Shown here piece by piece: positions 1 through 7,935 of a stretch of DNA of 64,000 nucleotides. Location of the stretch: the NCBI GenBank assembly GCA_002314755.1, contig DCHC01000041.1:1-64000 (forward strand), given 5' to 3'. Position numbers and translations under genes: made by a program. Source of the DNA: Faecalibacterium sp. UBA1762 (GTDB lineage: Bacteria; Bacillota; Clostridia; Oscillospirales; Ruminococcaceae). Below the pieces are notes generated by a model, which saw only the letters and a list, made by a program, of their open reading frames with translations, did not search any database and was not told where the DNA came from. Within the stretch, counting starts at the first letter, position 1. Every line of letters begins with the position of its first letter.

Positions 1-347
1 AAGGATATCAAAGTATCCTGCCTGTGCGAGTTTTTTGTCTGTTTCGGTTGTTTTAAGGATACCACTTCCTGCAACCGCCCAATACCCTTTTCTCGCGTTA
101 CCATTTCGGTATACCTTCCACGGTTCCATTCCGGGTTTTATGCGGTTTTCCTCTCTTGTTTTCAGCTTCTTCCACTGTTTCCAAATATACATTCGGATTC
201 TTCTGCGAAGCCAACCGTTCCAATCTTGTATGGCGTTTTTTCATATCAGCAATTCCGAAGTAAGCAAACCAATCTGTCATATACACTCTCAATCTGTGCA
301 TTATGATTCGGACAGGTCTATCTGTACTGCGTACTTATAGCCCTGTT
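1..347 (-). pseudogene. Decayed group II intron reverse transcriptase/maturase (fragment)
   Basis: Read on the minus strand, three pieces in different frames match a group II intron protein. About 305-347 gives GYKYAVQIDLSES, like the YAVDIDLEKFFD block of the reverse transcriptase. About 241-301 gives DWFAYFGIADMK, and 1-240 gives WLRRRIRMYIWKQWKKLK followed by NARKGYWAVAGSGIL, the usual end of the maturase (X) domain. Most of the palm and thumb is missing between the first two pieces, and a frame change at the A-run near 240 splits the last two. The reading leaves the window at base 1, so the true 3' end and any intron domain V lie outside. It cannot make an active protein. Identification rests on remembered family motifs. 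Confidence 0.8.
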
Positions 348-400
348 CTGTAGCGGACTTTCACCACCAAGTGATTTGCTCACACCAAGCACATCGATAT

Positions 401-446
401 AAAAAAGCCGTATCCGTGACAGTGTTACTGCGGATACGGTTTTTTG
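401..446 (-). terminator. Intrinsic terminator after the aldolase gene
   Basis: A near-perfect stem (AAAAAAGCCGTATCCG against its complement, loop of about 14 bases) with A/T tracts on both sides. It lies directly downstream of the minus-strand aldolase gene and separates it from the maturase remnant. Confidence 0.85.
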
Positions 447-468
447 TTGGTTGATAAAACGCAAAATC

Positions 469-1305
469 TTACGCCCGGCCGGAGGAGCCAAACAGCCGCA
501 TTTTGTCAGCAACCACCCTTTTTACGGCGGCGACGCTTTGGGGTATCGTCTCTTCAAAGTTGTTGCCCTGGATATAAGAGGTCATCTGGGCAAGCTGCTC
601 CGCCTGGCACATATCGGTGCAGATGTTTACCTTGCGAATGCCGTGCTTCACTGCGGTACGGAAATCGTCATCAGTCAGACCGCTGCCGCCATGCAGTACC
701 AGCGGGGTTTTGGCAATGGTATAGATGGCGTCCAACCGTTCAATATCCAGCTTGGGTTTGGCCTTATAAGCGCCGTGTGCGGTACCTATGGCAATGGCAA
801 GGGCGTCCACACCGGTACGGTCGATAAAATCGTTGATCTGGTCTACGCGGCTATACAGAGCGGCATCCTGTCCGTCTCCATTGGCGCCTAAGCCTACATG
901 ACCCAGCTCTGCCTCAATGCTGACGCCCAGTGCATGGGCAACCTTTGCCAGCTGAGCAGTTTGCTCTACATTTTCCATATAGGGTAAAGCACTGCCGTCA
1001 AACATAACGGCGGAAAAGCCCACCCTCATGGCGTTGACAATTCTGGCGTAATCGGTTCCGTGGTCCAAAATCAGGCAGACGGGAACCGTGGCGTCGCGTG
1101 CTATTTTATTCATAATCAAAGAGGAGTATTCAAAGGGAATCAAGGGGAAATGTACTTCAGCAGTACCCAGAATCAAGGGGGAGCGTTCCTCCTCCGCCGC
1201 TTCTATAATGCCCCGAGCCATTTCCAGATTCAGCATATTAAAATGGCCGACGGCATATTTTCCTTTTTGAGCGTCTGCGAGAATTTCTTTCAGTGTAACT
1301 AACAT
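469..1305 (-). CDS. Class II ketose-bisphosphate aldolase (FbaA/GatY family)
   Basis: A 278-residue cytoplasmic zinc aldolase that cleaves or forms a ketose 1,6-bisphosphate and dihydroxyacetone phosphate. The family zinc ligands are visible: His82 in LDHG (with catalytic Asp81), His177 in GTAHGAY and His205 in VLHGGSGL; EAELGHVG at 131-138 is the conserved acidic loop. Length is normal for the short FbaA/GatY/KbaY branch (about 285). Substrate (fructose or tagatose bisphosphate) cannot be told from sequence. The phosphate-binding loop reads NICTDM where FbaA has NVNTEN, which hints at a paralog rather than the main glycolytic enzyme. Single gene with its own promoter and terminator; AAAAGGAG lies about 12 bases before the ATG. 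Confidence 0.9.
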   Translation of the reverse strand: MLVTLKEILADAQKGKYAVGHFNMLNLEMARGIIEAAEEERSPLILGTAEVHFPLIPFEYSSLIMNKIARDATVPVCLILDHGTDYARIVNAMRVGFSAVMFDGSALPYMENVEQTAQLAKVAHALGVSIEAELGHVGLGANGDGQDAALYSRVDQINDFIDRTGVDALAIAIGTAHGAYKAKPKLDIERLDAIYTIAKTPLVLHGGSGLTDDDFRTAVKHGIRKVNICTDMCQAEQLAQMTSYIQGNNFEETIPQSVAAVKRVVADKMRLFGSSGRA

Positions 1306-1347
1306 AGTAGCAAGATACTCCTTTTCATCCCAATCTCATACCCCATA

Positions 1348-1376
1348 ATCATATACCGAAAAAAAGCAAAAAGCAA
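1348..1376 (-). promoter_or_regulatory. Sigma-A-type promoter for the aldolase gene
   Basis: On the minus strand TTGCTT, a 17-base spacer, then TATGAT, about 45 bases before the aldolase start. Confidence 0.55.
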
Positions 1377-1504
1377 GCAATAGATAGCGGATAACCAGAA
1401 ATATCCCCGGGCAGATCAGGATATTTGTCGGATACGCAGGTATATCAGTGCACCGATTGGGGAAAAGTAGCTTTCAAAGGCAGAGAAAGAGAGGAAGCTA
1501 CAAA

Positions 1505-2479
1505 ATGAAAAGGCAATGGGACGGATCGCATATTTCCTTTGGCAGATTGGCATTTTGGGTCTTTTTGACAATGATAGCTGCATTGGGAACAGCTTGTTTG
1601 ATAGGCGGGTTACTTGGCGAGGCCACAGGGACGAATAAAGTGACGGAACCGGCCGCATTACAGACGGAACAGGCACCGGTAACCGCCAAAGAAGTTACGG
1701 CACCGGCAACGGCAGGTCAAACGACTGCACAGGGCGGCAGAAAGGCGGGCGGCGTACTCTGGCCGGAGCTTTCGGAGGAGCGTTTGGCCAATTTGTCCAA
1801 TACTACCATCGGCTGGGGACAGGGAAAAGAGGTCAATGAACTAAATCAACCGACCGGAGCCCTGCAGGGACAGGAAAAATACGGTGATTTAGGTGGGTAT
1901 TTTATCATGCCGGATGCAGGGAAAACCGTGTATCTAACCTTTGATTTGGGTTATGAAAACGGCTTTACACCGGCCATTTTAGACACCTTGAAAGAAAAGG
2001 GAGTACACGGAACCTTTTTTGTTACGATGGATTATGTAAAATCGGCACCGGATCTGGTACAACGCATTATCGCGGATGGCCATATCTTGGGGAACCATTC
2101 GGTACACCATCCGTCCATGCCCTCCTTAACCAGTCAGGAGGCGGCAGCGGAAATCACCGAATTGCACGACTATGTCCGTCAAAATTTCGGATACGAGATG
2201 ACCCTGTTTCGTTTTCCACGGGGAGAATACAGCGAAAAAACGATGGTGCAGGCAACGGAACTGGGATACGCAAGTGTGTTCTGGAGCTACGCCTATGTGG
2301 ACTGGAAAACAGATGCGCAGCCGGATGTCACCGAAAGCTTGAATAAGCTGGTAAATGCTGCCCATCCGGGTGCAATCTATTTGCTGCACACAGTCAGCGC
2401 AACCAATGCGGCGTTGATGAGCAATCTGATTGACGGACTGCGGCAGCAGGAGTACACGGTCGGGGATTTGCCCCATTAA
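1505..2479 (+). CDS. pdaA: PdaA-type polysaccharide deacetylase (muramic de-N-acetylase)
   Basis: A 324-residue membrane-anchored NodB-fold deacetylase. PdaA removes acetyl groups from N-acetylmuramic acid during cortex peptidoglycan maturation in sporulation. Residues 14-38 form one membrane segment, followed by a Thr/Ala/Gln-rich linker (about 40-85). The catalytic domain has TFDLGYENG (Asp147) and GNHSVHHPSM (His198, His202 as metal ligands); the PdaA branch has a non-Asp residue where other NodB proteins have TFDDG. The ATG at 1505 is preferred over upstream starts because GAGAGGAAG lies just before it and the membrane anchor begins there. The next gene follows 68 bases later on the same strand. 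SpoIIR elsewhere in the window agrees with a spore former. Confidence 0.9.
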   Translation: MKRQWDGSHISFGRLAFWVFLTMIAALGTACLIGGLLGEATGTNKVTEPAALQTEQAPVTAKEVTAPATAGQTTAQGGRKAGGVLWPELSEERLANLSNTTIGWGQGKEVNELNQPTGALQGQEKYGDLGGYFIMPDAGKTVYLTFDLGYENGFTPAILDTLKEKGVHGTFFVTMDYVKSAPDLVQRIIADGHILGNHSVHHPSMPSLTSQEAAAEITELHDYVRQNFGYEMTLFRFPRGEYSEKTMVQATELGYASVFWSYAYVDWKTDAQPDVTESLNKLVNAAHPGAIYLLHTVSATNAALMSNLIDGLRQQEYTVGDLPH

Positions 2480-2547
2480 ACATCCTCTTGCAAACCAGAT
2501 ACTTTCCCTGTATACTTTATAAAAAAAGAAACAGGGAGGCATCGGAA

Positions 2548-3195
2548 ATGTTTTTACTGAAAGACGGTTCCAAGGTTTCCGTCAATGAAAAGGGCCCCTA
2601 TGATACACTGGAGGACGCCAGACTGATATTGGCTGAAAATGCACTGTACGGCGCCCGCATTTATGATGAAAAAGGCAATTTGGCAGAGTGTCCGTTTCCT
2701 CAGTCGGTCAGCGATTTTTTTCGAGAGTTAAAATTTGTCACAGATACGGTCCGGATAGAGGGCTTTGTTTACGGTGACGCCCCCATCAACCCGGGTATAG
2801 ATCATTCCGCGTGTATTGTCAGCTGTGACCGAATGGTCAGCTGGGCTCTGTACCGGATGGGGTATACCAATCAACCCTATAAACAGGGCTTGATTGTATG
2901 GGCTCCACCGGGAGACCTGCAGGACCTGGGGCAGTGGTGCGCCGCCAACAGTTTTACCCGTATCGATTCCGTTGCGCAATTGCAGCCGGGAGATATTGTA
3001 TTTGTTAATGTCAAAGGAGAACCGATAAAAAACGGAGCTATTGCGGCAACCCACACCTTTGTACACGGCGGGTGGCGTACTGAAAAGCTGGCGTATCGGT
3101 ACGACTGCGGTAAAAACGAACGGCTGCAAAGCGTACAGCCGTTTTGCGAGCCGATAAAGGGCTTTTTATACGCATACCGGTTACCGGATGTGTAA
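2548..3195 (+). CDS. Putative NlpC/P60- or CHAP-like cysteine peptidase
   Basis: A 215-residue soluble protein without signal peptide. The middle and C-terminal parts resemble papain-like peptidoglycan peptidases: SCDRMVSWALYRMGY (Cys93 as candidate nucleophile at the start of a helix), LQPGDIVFVN (146-154) and THTFVHGGW (His169 and His173 as candidate catalytic histidines). The N-terminal 60 residues are unlike anything I recognise. It starts at an ATG behind CAGGGAGG and follows pdaA closely, so the pair is probably one transcript; a cell-wall role is inferred from fold and neighbour. With no export signal, an intracellular or mother-cell role is possible. The exact family is not certain. 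Confidence 0.6.
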   Translation: MFLLKDGSKVSVNEKGPYDTLEDARLILAENALYGARIYDEKGNLAECPFPQSVSDFFRELKFVTDTVRIEGFVYGDAPINPGIDHSACIVSCDRMVSWALYRMGYTNQPYKQGLIVWAPPGDLQDLGQWCAANSFTRIDSVAQLQPGDIVFVNVKGEPIKNGAIAATHTFVHGGWRTEKLAYRYDCGKNERLQSVQPFCEPIKGFLYAYRLPDV

Positions 3196-3213
3196 GCGAA
3201 CAAACGTCGAACC

Positions 3214-3259
3214 GCACCACACCGTCGCTGCGCTTCCGGTAGTGGTGCATGCAATTTTT
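3214..3259 (+). terminator. Probable terminator after the pdaA pair
   Basis: GCACCAC pairs with GTGGTGC around an inner CCG/CGG, followed a few bases later by ATTTTTGG. Imperfect but well placed, just after the stop at 3195. Confidence 0.5.
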
Positions 3260-3325
3260 GGATAAGTGGTCGGTATGGCAAAGCGTCTGAAAATTACAAG
3301 GGGCTCGATGAGCAACTAACACACC

Positions 3326-3362
3326 AAAAAGAGGCACACCCAATGATGTGCCTCTTTTTTTT
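3326..3362. terminator. Bidirectional terminator beside tRNA-Arg
   Basis: A 13-base-pair perfect stem AAAAAGAGGCACA/TGTGCCTCTTTTT with an 8-base loop. It has T tracts in both directions and directly abuts the encoded CCA end of the minus-strand tRNA-Arg. Confidence 0.85.
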
Positions 3363-3438
3363 GGTGCGATGGAAGGGACTCGAACCCCTGACCTACTGGT
3401 TCGTAGCCAGTCACTCTATCCAGCTGAGCTACCAACGC
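3362..3438 (-). tRNA. tRNA-Arg (ACG)
   Basis: Folds as a full cloverleaf on the minus strand: acceptor GCGTTGG/CCATCGC (one T-T mismatch), D stem GCTC/GAGT, anticodon stem ACTGG/CCAGT with loop CTACGAA giving anticodon ACG, T arm AGGGG-TTCGAGT-CCCTT, discriminator A and a genome-encoded CCA. ACG (read as ICG by TadA-modified inosine) decodes CGN arginine codons. Confidence 0.95.
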
Positions 3439-3564
3439 ATGGAACGTATGTTATTATAATGCATACTGCCGAAAAAGTCAATCTTTTTCTATAAAAAAAT
3501 CTTCGCAGATGTTAATTTTTCGTTTTGTGTTGCCGGGTCGGTATCCTTTTCAGTATTTTTGTTT

Positions 3565-4950
3565 TCAGACCTTTTCCGAAAGATGCAATACCACATCCCC
3601 GTTTTCGGTATACTCTACCACATCCCGATCCATAGATAGCTGCTGCAACGCCGCTAGATACTCCGAAATAGACGCAAAGGCAGGCTGATAATTTGCCGCG
3701 ATCTCTTTTGCCGCAGCCGCACCGTCTTTCAGCAGCTGCACCGCCGTCAGCAGCTCCGCCTTCATGCCGTTTATCATTACCCGTTCCGGGTCGGCAATCT
3801 GATAATCCACGCCGTGTGCCAGGCCTGTTGCACCCACACAAAGCAGTTGGATCCCGGGCATCACGGCGGTCACATCTCCAAAATCAGATGATGCCGCACC
3901 CCAAAGTCCATAGTTAAAGCTGACTCGGTCTTTCCCCACCAACTCTTCACACACCTTTTCTACCAGTTGCATATAGGCGGGGTCATGATATTCCGGAAAA
4001 TAACCGGGTTTGTCCTCTATATGCAATTCGCAGCCAACTGCAGCCGCTGCCCCCGCCAGCGCACGGTTGAGCTTTTTATTTTCCCTTTGCATGGCCTCCA
4101 CATTGGCCGCGCGAACATAGCTTTCCACCGTCATCTCATCCGGAATGATATTGACCGCACAGGCTGCACCTTTCAAAATCGGATGGAAGCGTACCACATC
4201 CTTTTCCTGAAAAGTCTCCCGCAAATCATTACAGGCCTGAAGGCCCAGAGTGGCTGCATACTGTGCATTGACGCCCATATGAGGCGCTCCCCCTGCGTGA
4301 GCTGCTTTGCCCCGATAGGTTATCACCTTTGACATGCAGCCGTTGTTCCCCTTTGCGCAGCCGAAATCGACCGGATCGGGATTTGCCGCCGCATGCATCA
4401 TCAAAGCCAAATCCACCCCGTCAAAATAGCCGCGGGATAAAAACTCCACCTTGCCGCCCATATAACTGACTGTTCCCTGACGTATCAGTTCACTGCGAAA
4501 GGCAAGCTGAATCATCTCCTCTGCCGGCACCAGCATCAACCGTATTTTACCGCAAAGGCCTTGCAAAACTGCGGGTTCCTGTTTCAATACCGTCGCAATA
4601 CCTAACATAACGGCACCCTGCGCATTGTGTCCACAGCTGTGGCACATACCATTTACACTTTCCGGGTGCCCGGCAATATCCAGGGCATCCAGTTCACCCA
4701 TAATACATAGGGTCGGCCCGGGCAGTTCGGTATCCACATCGGTGTAAAAACCGGGAATTTTTCCGTGGGCAGGATCCCTGTCTGCCCGCACAAGAGTATA
4801 CCCCAGCGCCTCAAATTTCTCAATTAAATATTCATTCGCTTCCCATTCTGTATAGCCAGTCTGGGGATGTTGCCACAGGAATCGTTCTGCCTCAAAAACT
4901 TGCCGGCGACAATTCTCCGCAGCATTTAATATCTCCTGCATTTTTTCCAT
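3565..4950 (-). CDS. M20 family amidohydrolase (AbgB/aminoacylase-like)
   Basis: A 461-residue cytoplasmic metallo-amidohydrolase that probably removes an acyl or aminobenzoyl group from an amino acid. Typical M20D features are MGELDAL, the metal loop HSCGHNAQG, PAEE, the dimerisation-domain stretch AAHAGGAPH and a late metal-ligand region LAHGVDY. The usual GHDAH loop reads GHNAQ here, a substitution also common in the AbgB subgroup. Length fits AbgB (about 480) better than short aminoacylases (about 390), but no AbgA partner is nearby. It stands alone between the tRNA and a divergent MATE gene. The substrate is not deducible. Confidence 0.8.
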   Translation of the reverse strand: MEKMQEILNAAENCRRQVFEAERFLWQHPQTGYTEWEANEYLIEKFEALGYTLVRADRDPAHGKIPGFYTDVDTELPGPTLCIMGELDALDIAGHPESVNGMCHSCGHNAQGAVMLGIATVLKQEPAVLQGLCGKIRLMLVPAEEMIQLAFRSELIRQGTVSYMGGKVEFLSRGYFDGVDLALMMHAAANPDPVDFGCAKGNNGCMSKVITYRGKAAHAGGAPHMGVNAQYAATLGLQACNDLRETFQEKDVVRFHPILKGAACAVNIIPDEMTVESYVRAANVEAMQRENKKLNRALAGAAAAVGCELHIEDKPGYFPEYHDPAYMQLVEKVCEELVGKDRVSFNYGLWGAASSDFGDVTAVMPGIQLLCVGATGLAHGVDYQIADPERVMINGMKAELLTAVQLLKDGAAAAKEIAANYQPAFASISEYLAALQQLSMDRDVVEYTENGDVVLHLSEKV

Positions 4951-5014
4951 TTCTGTCCGCCTCTTCCCTTTTTGTTCATTATAAATTTACGGGTCAGCAA
5001 AATCAAGCTTTTCT

Positions 5015-5044
5015 TTGCCCTTGTAGAAAACGGTCTGTTATGAT
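5015..5044 (+). promoter_or_regulatory. Candidate promoter for the MATE gene
   Basis: TTGCCC, an 18-base spacer and TATGAT, about 70 bases before the MATE start. Confidence 0.45.
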
Positions 5045-5111
5045 ATGATATATCTTATAAGAATGATCGAATTTACTTCCGGATAACAGGAAAAACAAAA
5101 GGAGCTTGGTC

Positions 5112-6452
5112 GTGAAGGTTGATTTAACCGAGGGGCACATTGGACAAAGGCTGATAATCTATTTTTTACCCATTGCTGCCGGCACGCTTTTTCAGCAGCT
5201 GTATAACGCTGTGGATGCCATTATAGTAGGAAAATTTGTAGGGACCGTGGCACTTGCTGCCGTAGGTGGCAGCGCCGCTAATATCACCAATATTCTGGTT
5301 GGTTTTTTTATGGCGCTTTCCGGCGGGTGTACGGTAGTCATTGCCCAACTGTTCGGCGCAAAGGATCAGGAAAAGCTGCGCCGGGCAACTGGAACCTCCA
5401 TTGCCTTTTGCATTGTTGCGGGCATTGCATTGACTGTCATCGGCATACTTACCACCCGTCCGCTGCTGGTCTGGCTGAAAAGTCCAGAAAACACAATCGC
5501 CGATGCGGAAACCTACCTGAGAATTATCTACCTTGGTGTGATCGCCACCCTGCTGTACAATATTGAATCCGGCATTCTGCGCGCTGTCGGCGACTCCCGC
5601 AGCCCGTTTATCTATCTGCTGATCTGCTGCGTGACAAATATTGTGCTGGATCTGGTCTTTGTGATATATTTCCGGATGGGTGTTGCCGGTGTTGCCATCG
5701 CAACCGTTGCCTCTCAGGCGCTCAGCGCCGGTATGGCGACCGTAAAGCTACTGCGCAGCACAGAGGCCTATCGTATTGATCTGCACAGGATCAAATTTGA
5801 TTCGCCCTTGTTAAAGGAGATGCTGCGCATCGGTATTCCCACCGGTCTGCAGGCGGCAATGTACTCCATCTCCAACATGGTGCTGCAGGTTGCCGTCAAC
5901 CTGCTGGGAACCACTGCTGTGGCAGCCTGGTCCCTTTCCGGTAAAATAGACGGCTTTTACTGGGCATGCAGCAGCGCTGCCGGTGTTGCTGTCATGAACT
6001 TTTCCGCCCAGAATTACGGTGCAGGCAAAATAGACCGGGTGCGCGCAGGACAAAAGCTGAGTACCAAGCTTTTTATCGGTATCACCTTTGTGTTCAGCGG
6101 CTTACTGCTGACTCTCGGCCGGATGGCCCTGCCTCTGTTTACAGATGACCTGGCCGTCATCCGTGACACCGAAACCGTAATGTTTTATATCGTACCCTGC
6201 TACTTCATGTGGACCAGCATTGAGATTCTGTCCGGCGTACTGCGGGGCGTAGGGGATGCCGTTATCCCGGTCGTCATTGACGGCATCGGCATCTGTCTGC
6301 TGCGGGCAATATGGATTCTGACCGTTTACCGCGCCTCGCACACCTTAGAGATCATCTGCCTGTCCTACGGGATCTCCTGGGCCATTACCGCCACCGCCTT
6401 TATCCTTTACTACTGCAAGGGGCACTGGCAGGGGCGACTTTCCAGTCGATAA
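5112..6452 (+). CDS. MATE family efflux transporter
   Basis: A 446-residue inner-membrane protein with about twelve hydrophobic segments in two repeated halves, the pattern of multidrug and toxic compound extrusion proteins of the MepA/NorM type, which export cationic compounds using a sodium or proton gradient. The N-terminal LTEGHIGQRLIIYFLPIAAG and the repeated GIPTGLQA-type motif in the second half are characteristic. I place the start at the GTG at 5112, seven bases after AAAAGGAG; a TTG two codons earlier sits too close to the ribosome site. It is alone on its strand and ends in a strong terminator shared with the convergent EamA gene. Confidence 0.88.
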   Translation: MKVDLTEGHIGQRLIIYFLPIAAGTLFQQLYNAVDAIIVGKFVGTVALAAVGGSAANITNILVGFFMALSGGCTVVIAQLFGAKDQEKLRRATGTSIAFCIVAGIALTVIGILTTRPLLVWLKSPENTIADAETYLRIIYLGVIATLLYNIESGILRAVGDSRSPFIYLLICCVTNIVLDLVFVIYFRMGVAGVAIATVASQALSAGMATVKLLRSTEAYRIDLHRIKFDSPLLKEMLRIGIPTGLQAAMYSISNMVLQVAVNLLGTTAVAAWSLSGKIDGFYWACSSAAGVAVMNFSAQNYGAGKIDRVRAGQKLSTKLFIGITFVFSGLLLTLGRMALPLFTDDLAVIRDTETVMFYIVPCYFMWTSIEILSGVLRGVGDAVIPVVIDGIGICLLRAIWILTVYRASHTLEIICLSYGISWAITATAFILYYCKGHWQGRLSSR

Positions 6453-6467
6453 ATGATAAGTAATCTT

Positions 6468-6503
6468 AAAAAGCCATGGATGAATCACTGTCCATGGCTT
6501 TTT
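6468..6503. terminator. Bidirectional terminator between MATE and EamA genes
   Basis: Perfect 13-base-pair stem AAAAAGCCATGGA/TCCATGGCTTTTT, 10-base loop, T runs on both strands; it fills the gap between two convergent genes. Confidence 0.92.
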
Positions 6504-6511
6504 CTGTGTTT

Positions 6512-7402
6512 TTATTCTGTTTCCGCAGTTTTTTCCGTCTGCAACAAAACCAAACCGGCAATGACAGCTGCGATTCCGAAAATACCGATCACGGTAATCC
6601 GTTCGTTGAAAACCACCGCACCGGTAAGTGCCGCCACGACCGGCTCCAGCATGGAAATGACCGATGCCTTGCCGGCGCTGATTTTAGATAGACCCCAGGT
6701 ATAAAGCAGATATGGAAGCAGGGTGTTCAACAGTACAATACCCAGCGCATAGGGCAAAACTGACGGCACTGTGACCATGCTTACAATCTCCTGCGGCCTG
6801 CAGAACAGTATCAGCGACAGGGCGGAAAAGAAGAAGGTGTAAAAGGTAACGGTCAGCGCTGAATATTTTTTTGCGGCAGCCTTACCGAACAAGCTGTACA
6901 GCGCATAACCGAAGCCGGAAAGCAAGCCGTACACCAAACCCTTACCAGTCATAGCAAAAGCAGCCGAACAGCAAACCGCCACACACCCCGCAAAGCAAAA
7001 CAACAACGATACCCCTTTGCGGCAGGTAAAGCTTTCTCGGAAAAGCGGCACGGAAAGCACCGTCACCCAGATGGGGGAGGTGTACTCCAGAATCGACGCC
7101 ACCGAAAGAGAATTTTCGCTGATAGAGCTCATGTAACAGATATTAAAAAAAGTAAAGCTGCATAGGCCGGTTCCGATAAACATCCAGATATCCCGCAGCC
7201 GAATCTTTAACAGCCGGGGATTCACGAGCAAAATAAACACAAACAGCAGCGTACTGGTCACGGCCGAGCGCAGCGCAACAATCTGAACCGAGCTGAAACC
7301 ACCCTGTCGCAGACCACGGGAAAAAATACCGATGCAGCCCCACATCACTGCGGAAACCAGCACTGCAATATCACCAAGATTGATTATTCTTTCTTTTTTC
7401 AA
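6512..7402 (-). CDS. EamA/DMT family transporter
   Basis: A 296-residue membrane protein with ten predicted helices and two EamA repeats, the drug/metabolite transporter fold that usually exports amino acids or small metabolites. The stretches VSAVMWGCIGIFSRGL near the start and LEPVVAALTGAVVFNE near the end are the typical first-helix and repeat-two signatures. The start is a TTG with AAGGCGG immediately behind the ridA stop, 10 bases upstream, so the two genes are translationally linked. Pairing with ridA, which destroys reactive enamine/imine by-products of amino acid metabolism, makes amino acid export a reasonable guess, not a demonstrated one. Confidence 0.85.
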   Translation of the reverse strand: MKKERIINLGDIAVLVSAVMWGCIGIFSRGLRQGGFSSVQIVALRSAVTSTLLFVFILLVNPRLLKIRLRDIWMFIGTGLCSFTFFNICYMSSISENSLSVASILEYTSPIWVTVLSVPLFRESFTCRKGVSLLFCFAGCVAVCCSAAFAMTGKGLVYGLLSGFGYALYSLFGKAAAKKYSALTVTFYTFFFSALSLILFCRPQEIVSMVTVPSVLPYALGIVLLNTLLPYLLYTWGLSKISAGKASVISMLEPVVAALTGAVVFNERITVIGIFGIAAVIAGLVLLQTEKTAETE

Positions 7403-7412
7403 AATATCCGCC

Positions 7413-7793
7413 TTAATCCCTGACCGCTACCGCTTCAATTTCTACCAATGCGCCCTTGGGCAGCGCCGCAACCTGAAAAGCTGCCCGTGCCGGATACGGC
7501 TGCGTAAAAAACTGTTTGTATACCTCGTTCATTGTGGAAAAATCGCCCATATTCTGCAGCAGCACCGTGGTCTTGACCACATCCGCGTAGTCAAAGCCTG
7601 CCTCATGCAAAATATAACCGATATTGGTCAATGCCTGGCGGGTCTGTACGGCAATATCCTCTCCGGCAAATTTTCCGGTAGTGGCATCCACCGGAATCTG
7701 GCCTGATATATACAGTGTTTGACCTGCCTGAACAGCCTGAGAATACGAGCCGATGGCCGCAGGTGCTTTTTGGGTATGAATGGCTTTGTTCAC
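7413..7793 (-). CDS. ridA: RidA family 2-iminobutanoate/2-iminopropanoate deaminase
   Basis: A 126-residue trimeric cytoplasmic protein of the YjgF/RidA family, which hydrolyses reactive 2-imino acids released by PLP enzymes such as threonine dehydratase. Key residues are present: SGQIP at 30-34, the substrate-clamping Arg103 in YPARAAFQV and Glu120 in VEIEAVA. The start is a GTG behind GGAAGGAG. First gene of a ridA-EamA pair. It is transcribed divergently from a PLP-dependent threonine aldolase, and the two promoters share a -35 element, which fits a link to threonine-family metabolism. Confidence 0.93.
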   Translation of the reverse strand: MNKAIHTQKAPAAIGSYSQAVQAGQTLYISGQIPVDATTGKFAGEDIAVQTRQALTNIGYILHEAGFDYADVVKTTVLLQNMGDFSTMNEVYKQFFTQPYPARAAFQVAALPKGALVEIEAVAVRD

Positions 7794-7851
7794 GATAAGC
7801 TCCTTCCGTCTGCATTAAAAAAGAATGCATGGCATAAAAAACAACAGCATG

Positions 7852-7880
7852 AGTATACACTTTTTTACAAGGGATTGCAA
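7852..7880 (-). promoter_or_regulatory. Promoter of ridA-EamA
   Basis: Minus strand TTGCAA, 17-base spacer, TATACT. The TTGCAA hexamer (7875-7880) is its own reverse complement and is also the -35 of the divergent promoter. Confidence 0.65.
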
Positions 7881-7903
7881 GCGTAACCCGAAAGCTATAT
7901 AAT
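7875..7903 (+). promoter_or_regulatory. Promoter of the threonine aldolase gene
   Basis: TTGCAA, 17-base spacer, TATAAT, about 33 bases before the start codon. It overlaps the ridA promoter exactly at the -35 hexamer. Confidence 0.7.
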
Positions 7904-7935
7904 GAGATTATGTTACGAAGGTGAGGTTTTGCAAA

